From NCBI GenBank assembly GCA_001600635.1, contig BCKL01000010.1, positions 274,747-338,746 on the forward strand: 64,000 nt of DNA. The letters are read 5' to 3'. Made by a program: the position numbers and the translations under genes. Positions 1 to 11,230 of this stretch are shown in pieces (within the stretch, counting starts at the first letter, position 1; every line of letters begins with the position of its first letter). The notes beneath the pieces are model-generated. The model was not told where the DNA came from. It saw only the letters and a program-made list of their open reading frames with translations, and did no database searches. The DNA is from Leucosporidium creatinivorum (Eukaryota; Basidiomycota; Microbotryomycetes; Leucosporidiales; Leucosporidiaceae).

Positions 1-422
1 GACGCGAGAGTTGATCAAGGATGGAGGGTTGGATACGGTCGGAGGACTTGAGCACACATTGTGCAAGTATAGTAAGATGGTGGGGAGGAGTGGAGAAGAA
101 GAGCGCCGAGCAGGCTGGGACATACAGGCGTTGGGCATCGCACATGAGGAGCTGTATCTCGTCGGTTGAGCGGTAGTAGACTATCTGGTATCGTTGTTGT
201 GTTATCTATTAGCAGTTCGCCCTCTCTCATCAGGACGAGCGGAGGATCGAAGCGCTTTGCGAGCCGACCTTATCAAGCCGACCGAAGTCAGACGAGCAGC
301 TTTCGCTGCACCGTGGACGGGAGTTGGGCCCCGAGTAAGTCTACTGAATGGCAGAGAATCCTTCTATCTACTTTGTGGTGGGCCGAGGTGAGGTGAGGTG
401 AGGTTCGCTCGATTCTCGGCGC
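1..422. other. intergenic left edge
   Basis: I see no supported gene here. Short open frames exist but have no recognisable protein features. Near 387-403 there is a short direct repeat of the unit gaggt (about four copies), just downstream of the stop of the neighbouring oxidoreductase gene. The stretch probably holds that gene's 3' untranslated region and the flank of a gene lying outside the window. Confidence 0.4.
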
Positions 423-2364
423 TCAAGCGAGCTCGAGGGTCTCGACTGCCTCGGGGTAGACGAGCTCTCCCTGCTTGCGGATCTCGTCAAAGACCTGGTG
501 TAGAGGGCGGGTTCAGCTACGGCTCTCGATCGAGAATGGGCGACGACCAACTCACCTCCATCATGAGCACGGTATCCCTGAGGGGCATGCGCTCGCTCTC
601 CTTCTTGCCGTCCCTAATGCACCTCGCGACCTCATCGGCCTCCCACGCGAAGCCCCAGATATCTCCTGCAAGAAGCGTCAGATCAGTGGTGTGTTTCGAG
701 TGAAGGATCCGACGACCAAACTCACCAGGCCTCGGCACAAACGAGAACGACTCCTCCTTATCGGGCTTTCCACCCTCCGCAAACGCCTCCTCCGTCTTCC
801 AGCTCTTATACACAATCCCCTCAGGCCTGTAAGTAGCCCACTGCACCTCGAGATACCCATGACTACCTTGCACGACGCTAACCCTTCCGTGGGGCGTCTG
901 CGAGTCCTGCGAAGTGGTAAGAGTGCCATGGACGACTCGGCCATCGGGCTGGGGGAATTGGATCACCGCGATGGTGGAACAGTCGACGCCGGTGAAGGTT
1001 TTGGTCATGGAGGCGGCGATTTTGGGGAGGGGGTGCGCGCCGCCGGTGGAGCTGGGCTCGGGCATGAGGGCGAGGAAGAGTTGGGTCCAGGGGTAGGGTC
1101 TGTGGGCAGAGAAGAAGCGTTAGTAAAGGTGCATGTAGGTAGGCGATGTGATTTGCGAAGGCAGGAGGTCCGAGGGATGGAAACGGAGGAGAAGGGTGAA
1201 GGCTCGGCGGACGACTCTTTGCCGAGTTGAGGGATGCGATGAAAGCAAGGACGCACCCGAGGTCAAGGAGGGATCCACCGCAGAGATCAGGGTTGACAAG
1301 ACGGTGCTCAGGGTGGGCCTTGGCCTGTCAACAGGGAGGGAGAGGAGCAGGAGTCAGTCAAGTGAGCGCCGAAAGGAGAATGGTAGCAGAGGGGAGGACT
1401 TCTCCGGCTTGAGAAAGAGCAGCGGCGATGAGCAGAGGCGCAAGTACTCACAATCTTGGTGAAGTCGACGTTGAGCTCGGCCTGTGCGCTGCGGATCTCG
1501 CCAATGGCTCCCGAGCGGAGGATCTCCTGGAGCTTGTAGGCGACTGCAGAGGGCGAGAGTGAGCTGGGTTTCCCGGCGAACATAGAAGGAGCGAAGAAGA
1601 GTCGACTTACAAGGCTGGAAGCGAGTCCAAACGGCCTCCATCAAGAAGAGGTTCTTCTTGCGAGCGAGCTCGACGAGGACCTTGGTCTGGTCGGCATTGG
1701 CGGTAAAGGCCTTCTCGCAGCTGTGAATGCGGCAGTCAGCTATGGTCGACCAACAATACACTCGGCGACTTACAGGACGTTCTTGCCGGCCGAAAGAGCG
1801 GCGTGGACGTTCTGTGGAAGGCAAGGGGTGAGCGCGAGTCGAGAGAGGGCAACGGAGGACATACCTGATAGTGGTGAGAGTGAGGTGTGCCGACGTAGAT
1901 GCATTCGACTGCCGGGTCGGCGAGCAGCGACTCGTAGCTAGAGTAGAGCTTGACCTGCCATCGCCGAAACGGGTGAGCGGAGGCCCTCCCCGGTACGAAT
2001 CAGTAGCTACCACTCACCTTCTCAGCGCCCTCGGCTCCCACCTCCTTGAAGAAGTCGTCTACGAACTTCTTGGCCTTCCCTTCTCCACGAGATCCGACAG
2101 CGTACACCTCGTGCGCGACGTCGCTGACTCCCCTAGTCGAAGGAGCCACCAGAAGGTCCTTCATGAATTTTTCGCTGATCCAACCGCAGCCTGCAGAGGT
2201 GCAGTGGTCAGCGTTACAGCGGTCAGCTTGGGTACAGCGGTCAGCTTGGGGGGGAGCGCTTCTGCTGGCAGGAAGAACGGCAGAAGGCGTGGGGAGCGGA
2301 GAGCGCGCTGTAGCATAGAGGACTCACCCATGATTCCCCAGCGAAGCGGTGCGATAGCTGACAT
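423..2364 (-). CDS. NAD(P)-dependent oxidoreductase, Gfo/Idh/MocA family (dihydrodiol/xylose dehydrogenase type)
   Basis: This multi-exon gene reads MSAIAPLRWGIMG from the ATG at 2364. Across the first intron it continues CGWISEKFMKDLLVA, which rebuilds the N-terminal Rossmann motif GxxGxGxIS. Later exons give VECIYVGTPHSHHY and VLCEKAFTANADQ, the second being the EKP-like motif near the active-site lysine of the family. The C-terminal exon (about 1065-520) holds the substrate-binding half, and the protein ends LELA at 423. The family oxidises sugars or trans-dihydrodiols with NADP; the closest general type is trans-1,2-dihydrobenzene-1,2-diol dehydrogenase / D-xylose 1-dehydrogenase. Exact substrate cannot be read from sequence. 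It is transcribed away from the Bin3-type gene, with a shared promoter of about 280 bp. Confidence 0.85.
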
Positions 2365-2647
2365 GTTGATTTATGTAGGTTGGTAGACGAAGCGAGATGT
2401 AACGAGTGAAGCGTAGGAAGGAGAGATGCAAGAGCCGGTGGGCGACTCGACGTCGGTGTGGAGAACCTCCGAGTAATACGCCGGTCTGACCAAGCAGATC
2501 GCAAGCTGGGGCCAGTTCGAGCTGATACGATACTGAGTAGTATGCTGCAGCTGCTGTAGCGGAATGAGCTGAGCCCTACCCCCTCTTCGCCGAGCTACCA
2601 AGCCGAATCTCGTCCAGCCGCTCTCTCTCTCGCTCTTCACCTCGGCC
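2365..2647. promoter_or_regulatory. shared divergent promoter
   Basis: About 280 bp separate the start codons of the oxidoreductase (minus) and the RNA methyltransferase (plus), so both promoters must lie here. No TATA box or named operator is evident. Confidence 0.5.
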
Positions 2648-3895
2648 ATGTCGTTCCAACCGCTACCGTACGCCAAAAGGCAGAAAGTAACAGGAGAATC
2701 GCCCAATCTGTGCCCGCCGCCTGCTCGGCAGCCTGTTCTGTACGAGCCCACCTCGACCACCTCCTCCAACTCCCATCGCCAGCAGCAGTCGCACTCGCAT
2801 TTGGCGCAGGATCGCCCTCGAACTTCTCTACACGGCAATTTCGTAGGCTACTACACGCGCAGGAGGCAAGACCTCAGTACATTGGATCCTCGACTGGCCT
2901 TGTTGTCGCCCTCTGCGCTCCAGGACAAGAAAGTCCTCGATGTGGGATGCAACTCCGGCTTGGTAGCGGTGGAGATGGCGCAGAGGATGGGAGCTGCCAG
3001 GGTTATAGGCGTGGATATTGATGAGGAGCTCGTTAGGCTCGCAAAGCGTACAGGTGAGCTTGGGAAACGAGAGCTGACTCCGTTCAGCGCAGGCTGATCC
3101 TCTGTAAACCTACAGCCGATCTAGCATGGTCCCGACAAGCTCCCTTACCGCATCTCAATCCTTCTGCGCCCTCCTCTTCCCTTCAACGCGACCCCCCGCC
3201 GCACGCCTCATCCTCTACCGCCGCTCCAGCCCCACCACCCTCCTCCTCGCTCAACTACTTCCCTCTAGCCCTTCCTCGCATGTTCGGCTACCTCCCTGCA
3301 CCCTCGCATCACCTCACTAGCTATCACGAGGTCCCCGAGATTGAGACGGTCGGCGTGACGAGGAGGGGGAAGCGGAAGGTCATGCCGGTGGAAGTGAGGA
3401 CGTTCCCTGAAAACTTGAGGTTCAAGACGGCAGATTGGGTGAACGAGGAGATCGAGCATGACAAGCGGGGGTACGATGTCATTGTTGCGTGAGCTCCCTT
3501 TCCTCGTTTCGCTCGTTCGGCGCTCGCTCATCCTCTCTTCTGGTCGACGAAACAGCTTCTCTATCACCAAATGGATCCACCTACACGGCCTCAACGCCGG
3601 ACTCCACCTCTTCTTCACCCGCTGCTACGAATCCCTCCTCCCCGGCGGTCGACTCATCCTCGAACCCCAACCCTTCACGACCTACGCCAAGTCGGCTCGT
3701 CTTTCCGACACCCTCAAAGCCAATTATGAGCAGTTGAAGAAGTCGGGAGCGTGGAAATGTGAGGATGGGGACTTTGAGAAAGTCTTGTTGGAGCAGATTG
3801 GGTTTGATAGGGTGGAGAAGCTGGGCGAGACGGGCGAGAAGGGGTTTAGGAGGAGCGTGGAGGTGTATCATAAGAGGGATGGCAGTTGGCTGTAG
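2648..3895 (+). CDS. Bin3-type RNA methyltransferase (MePCE/BCDIN3 family)
   Basis: Three exons (2648-3053, 3116-3488, 3556-3895) sum to 372 codons plus stop. Exon 1 has the S-adenosylmethionine-binding motif KVLDVGCNSG followed by VIGVDIDEELV. Exon 2 gives FKTADWVNEE and GYDVIVA, and exon 3 opens FSITKWIHLHGLNAGL, the signature that defines the Bin3 domain, then the LLPGGRLILEPQP strand. Family members methylate the 5' gamma-phosphate of small RNAs (7SK or U6 in animals and yeast) or pre-miRNA 5' phosphates; the RNA target here is unknown. A proline/alanine-rich insertion lies in the middle of exon 2 between the cofactor half and the Bin3 half. The start is the first ATG after the divergent promoter and precedes a low-complexity leader, as is common for this family. 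Confidence 0.9.
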
Positions 3896-4199
3896 TGTAG
3901 ATGCTATGCTGTTGCATCTCGACTCGCCGTTTATAGGGATTGGGCGACCCGGCAAGTGAGAGCGAGGGGTCGAAGTCTCGGCGAAGGCTCCGGACTCGAG
4001 CGAGACAGGCTGATGTAGCGTTGGCGAGAGCTCGATAGGGAAAGCGAACAGTGGCTGTATCTCGCCTTTTCGACGCGAAGGGCCCGAAGCCCGCTTGACG
4101 ACGAATCGGCTTCCTCGTCTCCAGCTCGAACTCGCTGTCGCTCCTCTTCCTCATGCCTCAAACTTGTCTCGCCTCTTCGCTTCGCTTCGACCGCTCCAG

Positions 4200-4995
4200 A
4201 TGGATCACCAACAGACGGAATGTGCCTCTACTGCCGCCAGCATCACCCTGCCGCCCGAGATCTGGCTCGACATCCTCTCTCGCTGCTCCTACTTTGATCT
4301 CAAGAGCGCGCAGCGCGTTTGCAGGAGCTTCAACGAGCTCACCAAGGTCAGTCGGACCTGCAGACGTACAACTTGTGTCTATTGCCGCTGTTGACGTACC
4401 CATCTTGCCCACAGAACGCTCTCTTCTACGGCAAACTCTTCCGCGCTCAGCCCGATCCTTCGACTCTCACGAACAAGACTCGTCCTCTCATGCACCCCGT
4501 CCTGAAGCAGCTTGATCTCGTCACCGACACTCTCGAGCACATCGTCTACTACGGCGAGAAGAAGGAGCACATCGTCGCCGAGCGCAACGTCACCGCCGAG
4601 ATGGCGACGTCTCCTCGAGCAGTCAGGTCTCGTTGAGGGACTTCGGAGGGTGGAGCGCTGCGATCCAGAACAAAGATGGGAAGGGAGTGACGGTCGGACA
4701 GCTTCTCGATGCTGTCGTCAAGCTCTGGAGCGCCGACGCCGGCGAGGAGAGGTGGGGATCCAACATCAACGAGATGGACAACATCCGCGAGGAAGTCTTC
4801 TACGGCGTGGACGTGAAGGATAAGGACGCTGCTGCCAAAGCGCAGAAGGAATTCGAGAGGAAGCTGCTCGAGCCGAGGTCGCGCCTCGAGAACCTGCGCC
4901 GAAACACCGACCACAGCTTTTTCGAAGGCTGGTACGCTCCCAAGGTCGACGGCAAGGGATGTATCGTTCTGCAAGCGAGGCCTTTCGGACCTTGA
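4200..4995 (+). CDS. F-box protein (family 1), reading frame interrupted
   Basis: Exon 1 (4200-4346) encodes an F-box, LPPEIWLDILSRCSYFDLK then VCRSFNELTK. A 68-nt intron (4347-4414) leads to exon 2, NALFYGKLFRAQPD. The middle and C-terminal parts (HPVLKQLDL, NVTAEMATS, VTVGQLLDAVVKLW) resemble the F-box gene at 43408 and the decayed copy at 59713, so all three form one family. The frame breaks near 4600-4630: the upstream frame hits TGA at 4634-4636, while the downstream frame (from about 4609) reads on to the stop at 4993-4995. A 14-nt piece, 4609-4622, starts gt and ends ag and would restore frame, but that is far too short for a normal intron. I read this as a real frameshift or a one-base sequence error. 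F-box proteins recruit substrates to SCF ubiquitin ligases. An in-frame ATG at 4095 is an alternative start. Confidence 0.65.
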
Positions 4996-5585
4996 GGCGA
5001 TGAGGTGAGTCCTAGAGCTCTTCCTCGAGCCGAGCCCCAAGCTGACCCTCTCCCTCAAATCGACACGCGCCGAGAAGGGATCGAGTTCGGTGATGAGCTG
5101 TCTGTGCTTGCTTTCGCTTCGAGGTGCAATGGCACCGCCCGAGGAAAGGCTCTCCTCAAGTCCTGCTGGCCGAGAGGTCGTCGCCAAGGTGAATTGGAAG
5201 ATTAGAGAGCATGAGCTGCGATCGCGTTGCTCGCGCCTGTTTGTCGAGGTTGCGAAGCTGCTTGCATGCTCTCGAGGCTCTCTACGCGAGGACGAGAAGC
5301 GGTATCGAGACCCTAGATTCAGCTATTGTCTGCTATCGTACACAAGCGCGAACCCTCGTCCTCATCGTTCACCCCTCCGCCGAGCATGCGCCTGCGAGCG
5401 CCGGAACGAGTCAGCTAGGCTTGATTACGCGACAAGCTTGGGCAGAAAGCTCACCAAGCTGTACTCTGCTGCCTATCATCGAAATCCGTAGCTACCGTAG
5501 TCTGCGAGAGAGCACCAAGATCAGTCGCCAGCTCAGTCGAAACTTGAATGGAGAGGCTGCACCTAGAGGAGACCAACAGGGTTGC
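4996..5585. other. convergent intergenic region
   Basis: This stretch lies between the stop of the family-1 F-box gene and the stop of the family-2 F-box-like gene. Directly after the first stop (about 5003) there is a good splice donor followed by a branch-like CTGAC, so a 3' untranslated intron is possible. Two overlapping plus-strand open frames (5090-5491, 5211-5621) have no recognisable features. I see no gene. Confidence 0.35.
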
Positions 5586-6710
5586 TTAGTCTGGGGGAGA
5601 ACAAAATTGAGTCAGCTATGACCCGAATGAAAAAGAAGCTGAGAGCTCACCCGTGAAGCGACGCCTGAGGTCTCGAACCTCGATCCCTCGCTCGGCGCAG
5701 GCGGCTTCCCACTCGGGCTTGGCCTCCTTCAAGGCGCTCATCTTCGTCGCATAGTTGAAGTGACGCCACCTCCTAAGACATACAAGTGCTGTGCAGCTCA
5801 GCGCCGCCAGGAATGACCGGTACATGCTGTGATCGTCCGATTCGGTCCAGAGGTTACTGGTCGTCAGCAACACGGGCTGCGATGCCAGGGCGCCGATGAT
5901 GTCGTCCAGCTCCCACGATGGGATGCCCTTCAGCTCGAGCGATCTGAGCTTTGGGCACTCGCGCAGGAAGCGCCGGAGGTCTGCTGAAGCGCTTGAGTAG
6001 TCGGACCCGGCGCCCTCGAAGACGAAACCGAAGTGTCGCAGCTCTGGGGCGAGGGCGAGGAGGATGGGGGAGGATATCTCGACATCAATGGACCAGGACG
6101 TGCTCCAGGTGAGCTGGAGGTAGTAGAGGCGCGGGGATTTGTCGACGAGCGATTCGAGGAGGGTCGAGAAGAGTTGGCCGAGAGTAAACTCGAGGCGGGT
6201 GAGGAAGGGGAAATGCTGGTCGGTGACGAAGGATCCGGTGAGCTTACATTGTAGTATGAGGATCTCGAGGTCTGCAGAAGTGCAGGAAAGCGGGTCAACT
6301 TAGCGCTGGGGCGAGATTGAGTGGGCTGGAGACTCACTGGCGAACATCTGAGAATCGAACAGCTGCACGTTCATAGCCTCTTCATGAACAAGATGCAGAC
6401 GTCGCAGCTTCCTTGTGCAGTCGACGAACCGAGTCGTGGTCTCGAGGGTGGGGAGCAGAAGGAGCGCCTGCTCGACGACGGCGCCTTCCTCCTGCTTCTC
6501 CAGGTGCCGCAGCTGAGCCCGCCAGGCAGGTCGGTTCCGTTCCAAGCTCGGAGAGGCGTACAAAAGCTGGACCGAAGGCTTCGTCCAACTATGCGCGACC
6601 AAGGCGGTTCGGCTGAGGAGGGAGCATTTCTTTGGGTCGAAGGGGTAGTCGAATGCGATGTCGAGGATGCGGTACAGAAGCTCAAGGGGCAAGTCTTGGA
6701 TGATGGCCAT
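5586..6710 (-). CDS. F-box-like protein, pair unit 1 (family 2)
   Basis: Three exons, 6710-6338, 6271-5651 and 5590-5586, total 332 codons plus stop. The N-terminus MAIIQDLPLELLYRILDIA with ALVAHSWTKPSVQLL downstream fits an F-box. The remainder is leucine-rich in the manner of F-box/LRR substrate-binding regions but shows no clean repeat. The last exon is only five bases (ACTAA): the final intron (5591-5650, 60 nt) falls just before the last codon, so the protein ends RFTD. The same tiny terminal exon is kept in the copies at 21782 and 31404, which supports the model strongly. It is divergent to the MYND-like gene at 7500. Probable role: substrate adaptor of an SCF-type ubiquitin ligase, inferred from the F-box only. 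Confidence 0.75.
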
Positions 6711-7499
6711 GTCGGAGAGTGAGCGAAGGAGCTTTGGATCAAGCGGAAGGTGATTGAGTCGGCGTTCCGCGAAGAAAGGAAAGGGGGGTAAGAGCTTCGG
6801 CGGCTGCGAAAGGGAGAGAACTGGTTAGCTCACTCTTTCTCAGCGAGTCGAACGGCCCACAGGGTCTCTTCTTAGCTCGCCAGAAGCCCTCAGACTGCCT
6901 CCTCCGCGTCAAGAGACGCTCAGTCCTCCTTTAGCCTTCCTCGGCGTCGCCCTCGCTATCTCCTAGCAGAGCAGTCGCCTGGTCTTCTGTGCACAGTAAG
7001 AGCGAAGCCACTCACCCTAGGGTCCTAACAGCAGCGCAAGACAGCAGCTCGAATCCAGCAGCTTTCCCAGCGAGTTGACCTTTTTCCTCCAGCAGCGAGC
7101 AGCGAGCGAGTCGACGACGGCGGGCGAAGGGGGAGTGTAAAGCTGTAGCTTAATCCTGTCCTGTAGTCTGTAGCTTTGTAGACTAGCGAAGTTGAATAGC
7201 TAGCGAGACGCAGGAGAACAACAGACGCTCGAGCCCTTCTCGGTCCGTCTCTCTCGTTGAAGTCCGAGCTCAGCCGTCTCATCTCTTCTCTCCGCTTCAC
7301 TTCGCTTGGCTTGGATCGAATTGCGTGCTGGAAAGCTGTAGCAGAGTACTCTTCGACTAGGAAGGTATGTCTGCAGCTCATTGGCCATCCCTGCTTGTCT
7401 ACAGCTGATCCGCCACCCTTGAGCAGCTCGAACCTCGTCGCTCGTTCCCTCTCTCAGCTCGCCCGCTTCCCGCCTCGCCTCTTCAAAGCAGCAAGCAGC
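6711..7499. promoter_or_regulatory. divergent promoter of pair unit 1
   Basis: About 790 bp between the two start codons of the first F-box-like/MYND pair. It is clearly related to the same region in units 2 and 3 (for example the blocks around 7020-7110 and 7240-7370). On the plus side, 7364 onward has a donor-like gtatgt and an acceptor about 60-70 nt later, so the MYND transcript probably has an intron in its 5' leader, as in unit 2. Confidence 0.55.
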
Positions 7500-8286
7500 A
7501 TGACCGTCAAAGTAGAACGCTACACCGTCACCAAGAGCGACCCTCGCCTGGAGATCGTTCAGCGCGGACCCAACACTATGGCGGCGCTTCACCTCCGTTC
7601 CACACTCTCCCTGGCGCCGCGGTGCTACGCTCGACTTCAGCCCCAGTCTGACCTCGGGATGGTCTGCACAGCGACTACTCTCCGCCTCCTTGTCGGCCAC
7701 TGCGCCGCCACCGAGCGTTCGGTGATCATCAGCTTCGACGGTCGCCAGAACCCCATCACGACCTTTCCCTCGCATGTCGACTACCTCCGAGACGGCCGCG
7801 CCAATGTCACCGTCGAGCTCGTCAGCGTATTGGTGTCGACAGATGTCGACTTCCTTCCTACGATTGAGCCCTACCTTCCGGCTCTCGGCAACCCTCACGA
7901 CCTTCTCGGCGCTGCTCAGACTTTGCAAGGGTCGGCGCTTGATGGCGGGGCGCCCCGCTTCCCGGGTCTTCGAAACGAAGTGAAGAAACTAATCTCAGAA
8001 AGGGCGGCGGGGAAGAGGGTACCAGGATTGGACGCCGCGATGGTTTTGGTTCGAGGTCCGCTCCATTGCTCGGTCTGCGCCAAGGGGGAGGAGGCGGGGT
8101 TGCAGCAGTGCTCGGGATGCGGTCAGGTGCAGTACTATGGATCTGAGCACCAAGCGGAAGCCTGGCCTCTGCACAAAGAGGTGTAAGTCGTCCTCTTGGA
8201 CCTCGCCTTCACGGCGCCGAGCTGACTTCGTTCTCTCCAATCGCAGTTACAAGCTGAATCGCAAGTCAAAGGGAGAGCAGCGCTAG
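7500..8286 (+). CDS. MYND-like protein, pair unit 1, shortened and with altered zinc ligands
   Basis: Two exons (7500-8182, 8247-8286) give 240 codons plus stop. The N-terminus MTVKVERYTVTKSDPRLE matches unit 2. Compared with unit 2 (334 residues), about 70 residues are missing between LPALGNP and LLGAAQTLQG. The C-terminus is a MYND-type zinc finger, CSVC...CSGCGQVQYYGSEHQ...WPLHKEVYK. In a canonical MYND the later ligands are cysteines (YCSxxCQ...H...C). Here those positions are Tyr, His and Tyr, so at least part of the second zinc site should be lost. MYND fingers usually bind proline-containing peptides. The rest of the protein is unfamiliar. The intact open frame and conserved splicing suggest it may still be expressed, but its finger may be non-functional. 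Confidence 0.7.
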
Positions 8287-8536
8287 GTTTCAGTACTCAG
8301 CTACTCGAGTAGGCGAGACTAGAGTTCTCTTTGCTCGAAAGCCCTTCGGCCGCTGACCCTTTCGCCGGCTCGCAGGAAATCTCGCCGAGACAAATATCAA
8401 GAGGCTAGGGTATGACAATGCAGGATAATGAACAGAGCTCGACAAGAAAAGAAGATTATCTACAAGAGAGCAAGAGACAATGCGAGGGGTAATAATGATA
8501 CGAGTGCGAAGCGAAACTAGCCCGAACCCCTCCCCC
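8287..8536. other. convergent intergenic region
   Basis: A 250-bp spacer between two facing stop codons. It probably carries both 3' untranslated regions. Nothing else is visible. Confidence 0.4.
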
Positions 8537-11230
8537 TTAACCCTGCACCCCATACGCATGCTCTTGATATCTCCTCCTCGCTTCCTCTCTTCTCCGCTCC
8601 TCCTCATACATGTCCATTTCCCCGCCTCCCAAGCTCCCTCCCGCAAAAGCGCCTGCGCCGAGGTCGGGACTCATGCCGTATACTGCATGAGGCTGAGGGT
8701 GTTGCAGGCCATAATCGTAGTCCTGTAATGGTTGTTGCATGTAGACCATCCCTTGTGCGTCGCCGACAACGCCAGCTTCGAGCCCTGGCGGTGCATAATA
8801 ATACTGAGAAGGAGGGGGGTGTTGCTGAGTAGGGATGGTTTGATGGACGTAGGAAGGGGTATAGACGTCGTGCGAATGCTCGTGCAGGGGTCGATGCTCG
8901 TAGTAGGGCGAAGGCTGAGGCGAATCGTCGGGGAAGGCGCCGAAAGCTGAGGATTGGTAGAGGACCGGCGAGGGCTGATGAGGGACCATGGGCGGCGGCG
9001 GTGGAACGGGAGCATGCTGCTGGTGATGCTGGTGGTGCTGAGGAGGACGAGGAGCAGGTGGATGGTGGTGGTGAGGCTGCTGCTGGGCGTGGTAGAGTGG
9101 ATTCGAGGGAGGGTAGGCCGGGGTAGGGTAGTCGTGCGAGTAGGCGGCTTGGGGATCGAGGTCGTGGGCCGCATGCACTTGAAGGAGGACTGGTGGTCGA
9201 GGACGTCCTGTCGTTGAGGAGGAGGACCCGCCCGAGGTCGAGCGTTGACCAAACTCGCTTGCTCCTGCGCCGCTCATCGAGCTCGCCCCAGCTTCGGCGA
9301 TGGATCGGAGCGGCTGCTGACCGAGGCGGCTCCTCGACTTGATCATGGCGGGAGAAGCAAACGACGGCTCGTCTGAGGCGGAAGAGGGGGAGCGCCTGAG
9401 CGAGCTGCCGGACGGCGAGATCTGCAGGCGGGAGGAGGAAGGCGAGGGGCCATCGTGGAGCTGATAGGAGTTGCCCTCGTGATACGAATGACGGCGGTTG
9501 TCGGACGAGGAGGAAGTGCGAGGCGAGAGATGCTGCTGTAGGCTGATCGCCGGTTGCAGCCCAAACTCTGCCATCGCCGAAGCCGTGCCCTCGTCGACGC
9601 TGCCAAAGTCGCTTCCTTCAATCACGCCGCCGAGAGATCCCCGTCCTCGTTTACTCGACTGGCTCTTCGACACCGCTGACCTCTCCCTCCCTGCCGCATT
9701 CGAGACGTGGCCCGTGAGCGAATGGCTGCGAGCGAGCGGGCGCGACGTCGCCGGCGAGAGGGTGTGGACGTCGGAGACCGAGTGAGAGCGAGCGAGCGGG
9801 TAGGGCTGAGCGGTTTGGCGCGAACGGGGTGTTGAGTCGAGTGAAGGTGGGAGGGATGGCAGCGAGGTGATGGAGCGGCGAGAGCGATGGCGACTCGAGC
9901 GATCTTCGGCGTTCGAGGTCGAGGCCCGAGGCGAATCGAGTTCTTCCTCGCCGGTAGACGCCGATGCAGCGGGGAGGAGGACGGTGAGGAAGTCGAAAGC
10001 ATTGCCTGCAGCGGATCAAGGGAGAGTCAGACCGAGAAGGAGCGCCTCTGTTGCCGAAACGACCTACCTCCGCTAGCCTGAAGGGCGCGCCGCTCCTCGC
10101 GAGCAACCTTGTAAATCTCGTCGAGCGTCGGCGCCTGCTTGGCGGGGATGAGGGCGGAGGCTTTGGCGGTGGCACGCTCAAAGTCGCTCACGGGAAGCGA
10201 TGTAGCTCTGAGGAGTGTGGCGAGCAGGGTGATGCGCTCTGAGAGCAGAGATCGGCGTTAGCGCTCGTGGTCTCCTGCTCGTGCGAATCAACGGACAACG
10301 CTCACCTGGCTTGATGAGGTGGTCTGGCTCCTTGTGACGAACGTCCTTCGGCCACCACTGGGGCGCGTGAGAGTCGCCAGCGATGTAGGGAAAGTTGGCC
10401 TGCTTGTCGGGCTCGACGAGCTTGATCCAGATCTTGCAGACCGTCTTGCTGACCTTCTGAGGCAGTGTCGCGAACTTGTCGGTGTACCATTCGGCGATAG
10501 TGGTCGGGTTGAACGTGTAGGGGACGTAAATGGGCGCGATAGGCGAGACGGCCGATGAAAGCGAGGGCGAGAAGTGGGGAGGTTCGGCGTTGGCGAGGGA
10601 AAGGGAGCGGGTGACGCGTGTTGGGACGAGTGGAGGTGAATTGGGAGTTACAGCAGGTGTAGCGGAGTACGGCGGAGGGCGCGAAGGTGTAGGAAGCTGC
10701 AGGATCGGATTGGGCTGCTGGCGCGAAGGAGGGCGCGCCGAATCGCCTGTCGCGGATGTTGGACGGCTCGAGCCGCCTTGTCGCCTGGCGTCCGCCGGTT
10801 TGCTGTAAGGTAGTCCCTGCTCCCTTGCCAGTTGCTCCTCCTCCGAGTCCTCATCCTCGTCGGGGTCGAACGCGTCCTGAGTGTCCAGCGAAACGGTCTC
10901 TCCGGTCGGCCCAAAGACGTCGCTGCTCATGCGAGTAGCTTCCTCTGCGTGCTTGTTGAGCTCCTTGCGCTGCTTGAGCTGACTTGACGCGTCCCTGGAG
11001 CGCTGCAGCTCGTCCGGCGAGAAGTACGCGCGGAGGAGAGGTTGGAGGGCCTCGCTGGCGTAGGTTTCATCCTGGCCGTCTGGTCCGATCAAGAGGATGG
11101 CGAACTGGCTGCCGTTGATGTAAGAAGCCAATCCAAGCTGCCGTAGGATGTCAGCTCGTTGACGCCGGTGGTGAGCAGCCGCTCGACGAGGGGAGCTGAA
11201 AGGCAGCGCTCGCTGTCGGTTGACCTTCAT
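8537..11230 (-). CDS. DUF2841 (YDR124W-like helical bundle) protein with long disordered tail
   Basis: The conserved block SYINGSQFAILLIGPDG, then PYTFNPTTIAEWYTDKF, KIWIKLVEPDKQANFPYI and QWWPKDVRHKEPDHLIKP, followed after an intron near 10305-10240 by ERITLLATLLRA, matches the fungal DUF2841 family that includes yeast YDR124W and a protein of the Aspergillus hrmA-associated cluster. No biochemical role is established for it. After a further intron (about 10015-10075) the reading frame GNAFDFLTVLLPA runs into a C-terminal tail of roughly 500 residues, rich in Ser, Pro, His and Gln, probably disordered. The start is uncertain: an 87-nt in-frame segment (11138-11224) with donor, CTGAC branch and cag acceptor may be an intron, giving MK then LGLASYING. 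An in-frame ATG also exists at 11461. Confidence 0.75.

Noticed and set aside
4609-4622. A 14-nt intron in the F-box gene at 4200
   Set aside because: It starts gt and ends ag and restores frame, but is far below any workable intron length; a frameshift or sequence error is more likely.
8537-9673. Separate histidine/proline-rich gene on minus
   Set aside because: The frame continues upstream through GNAFDFLTVLL and splices to the DUF2841 exons, so it is the tail of that gene.
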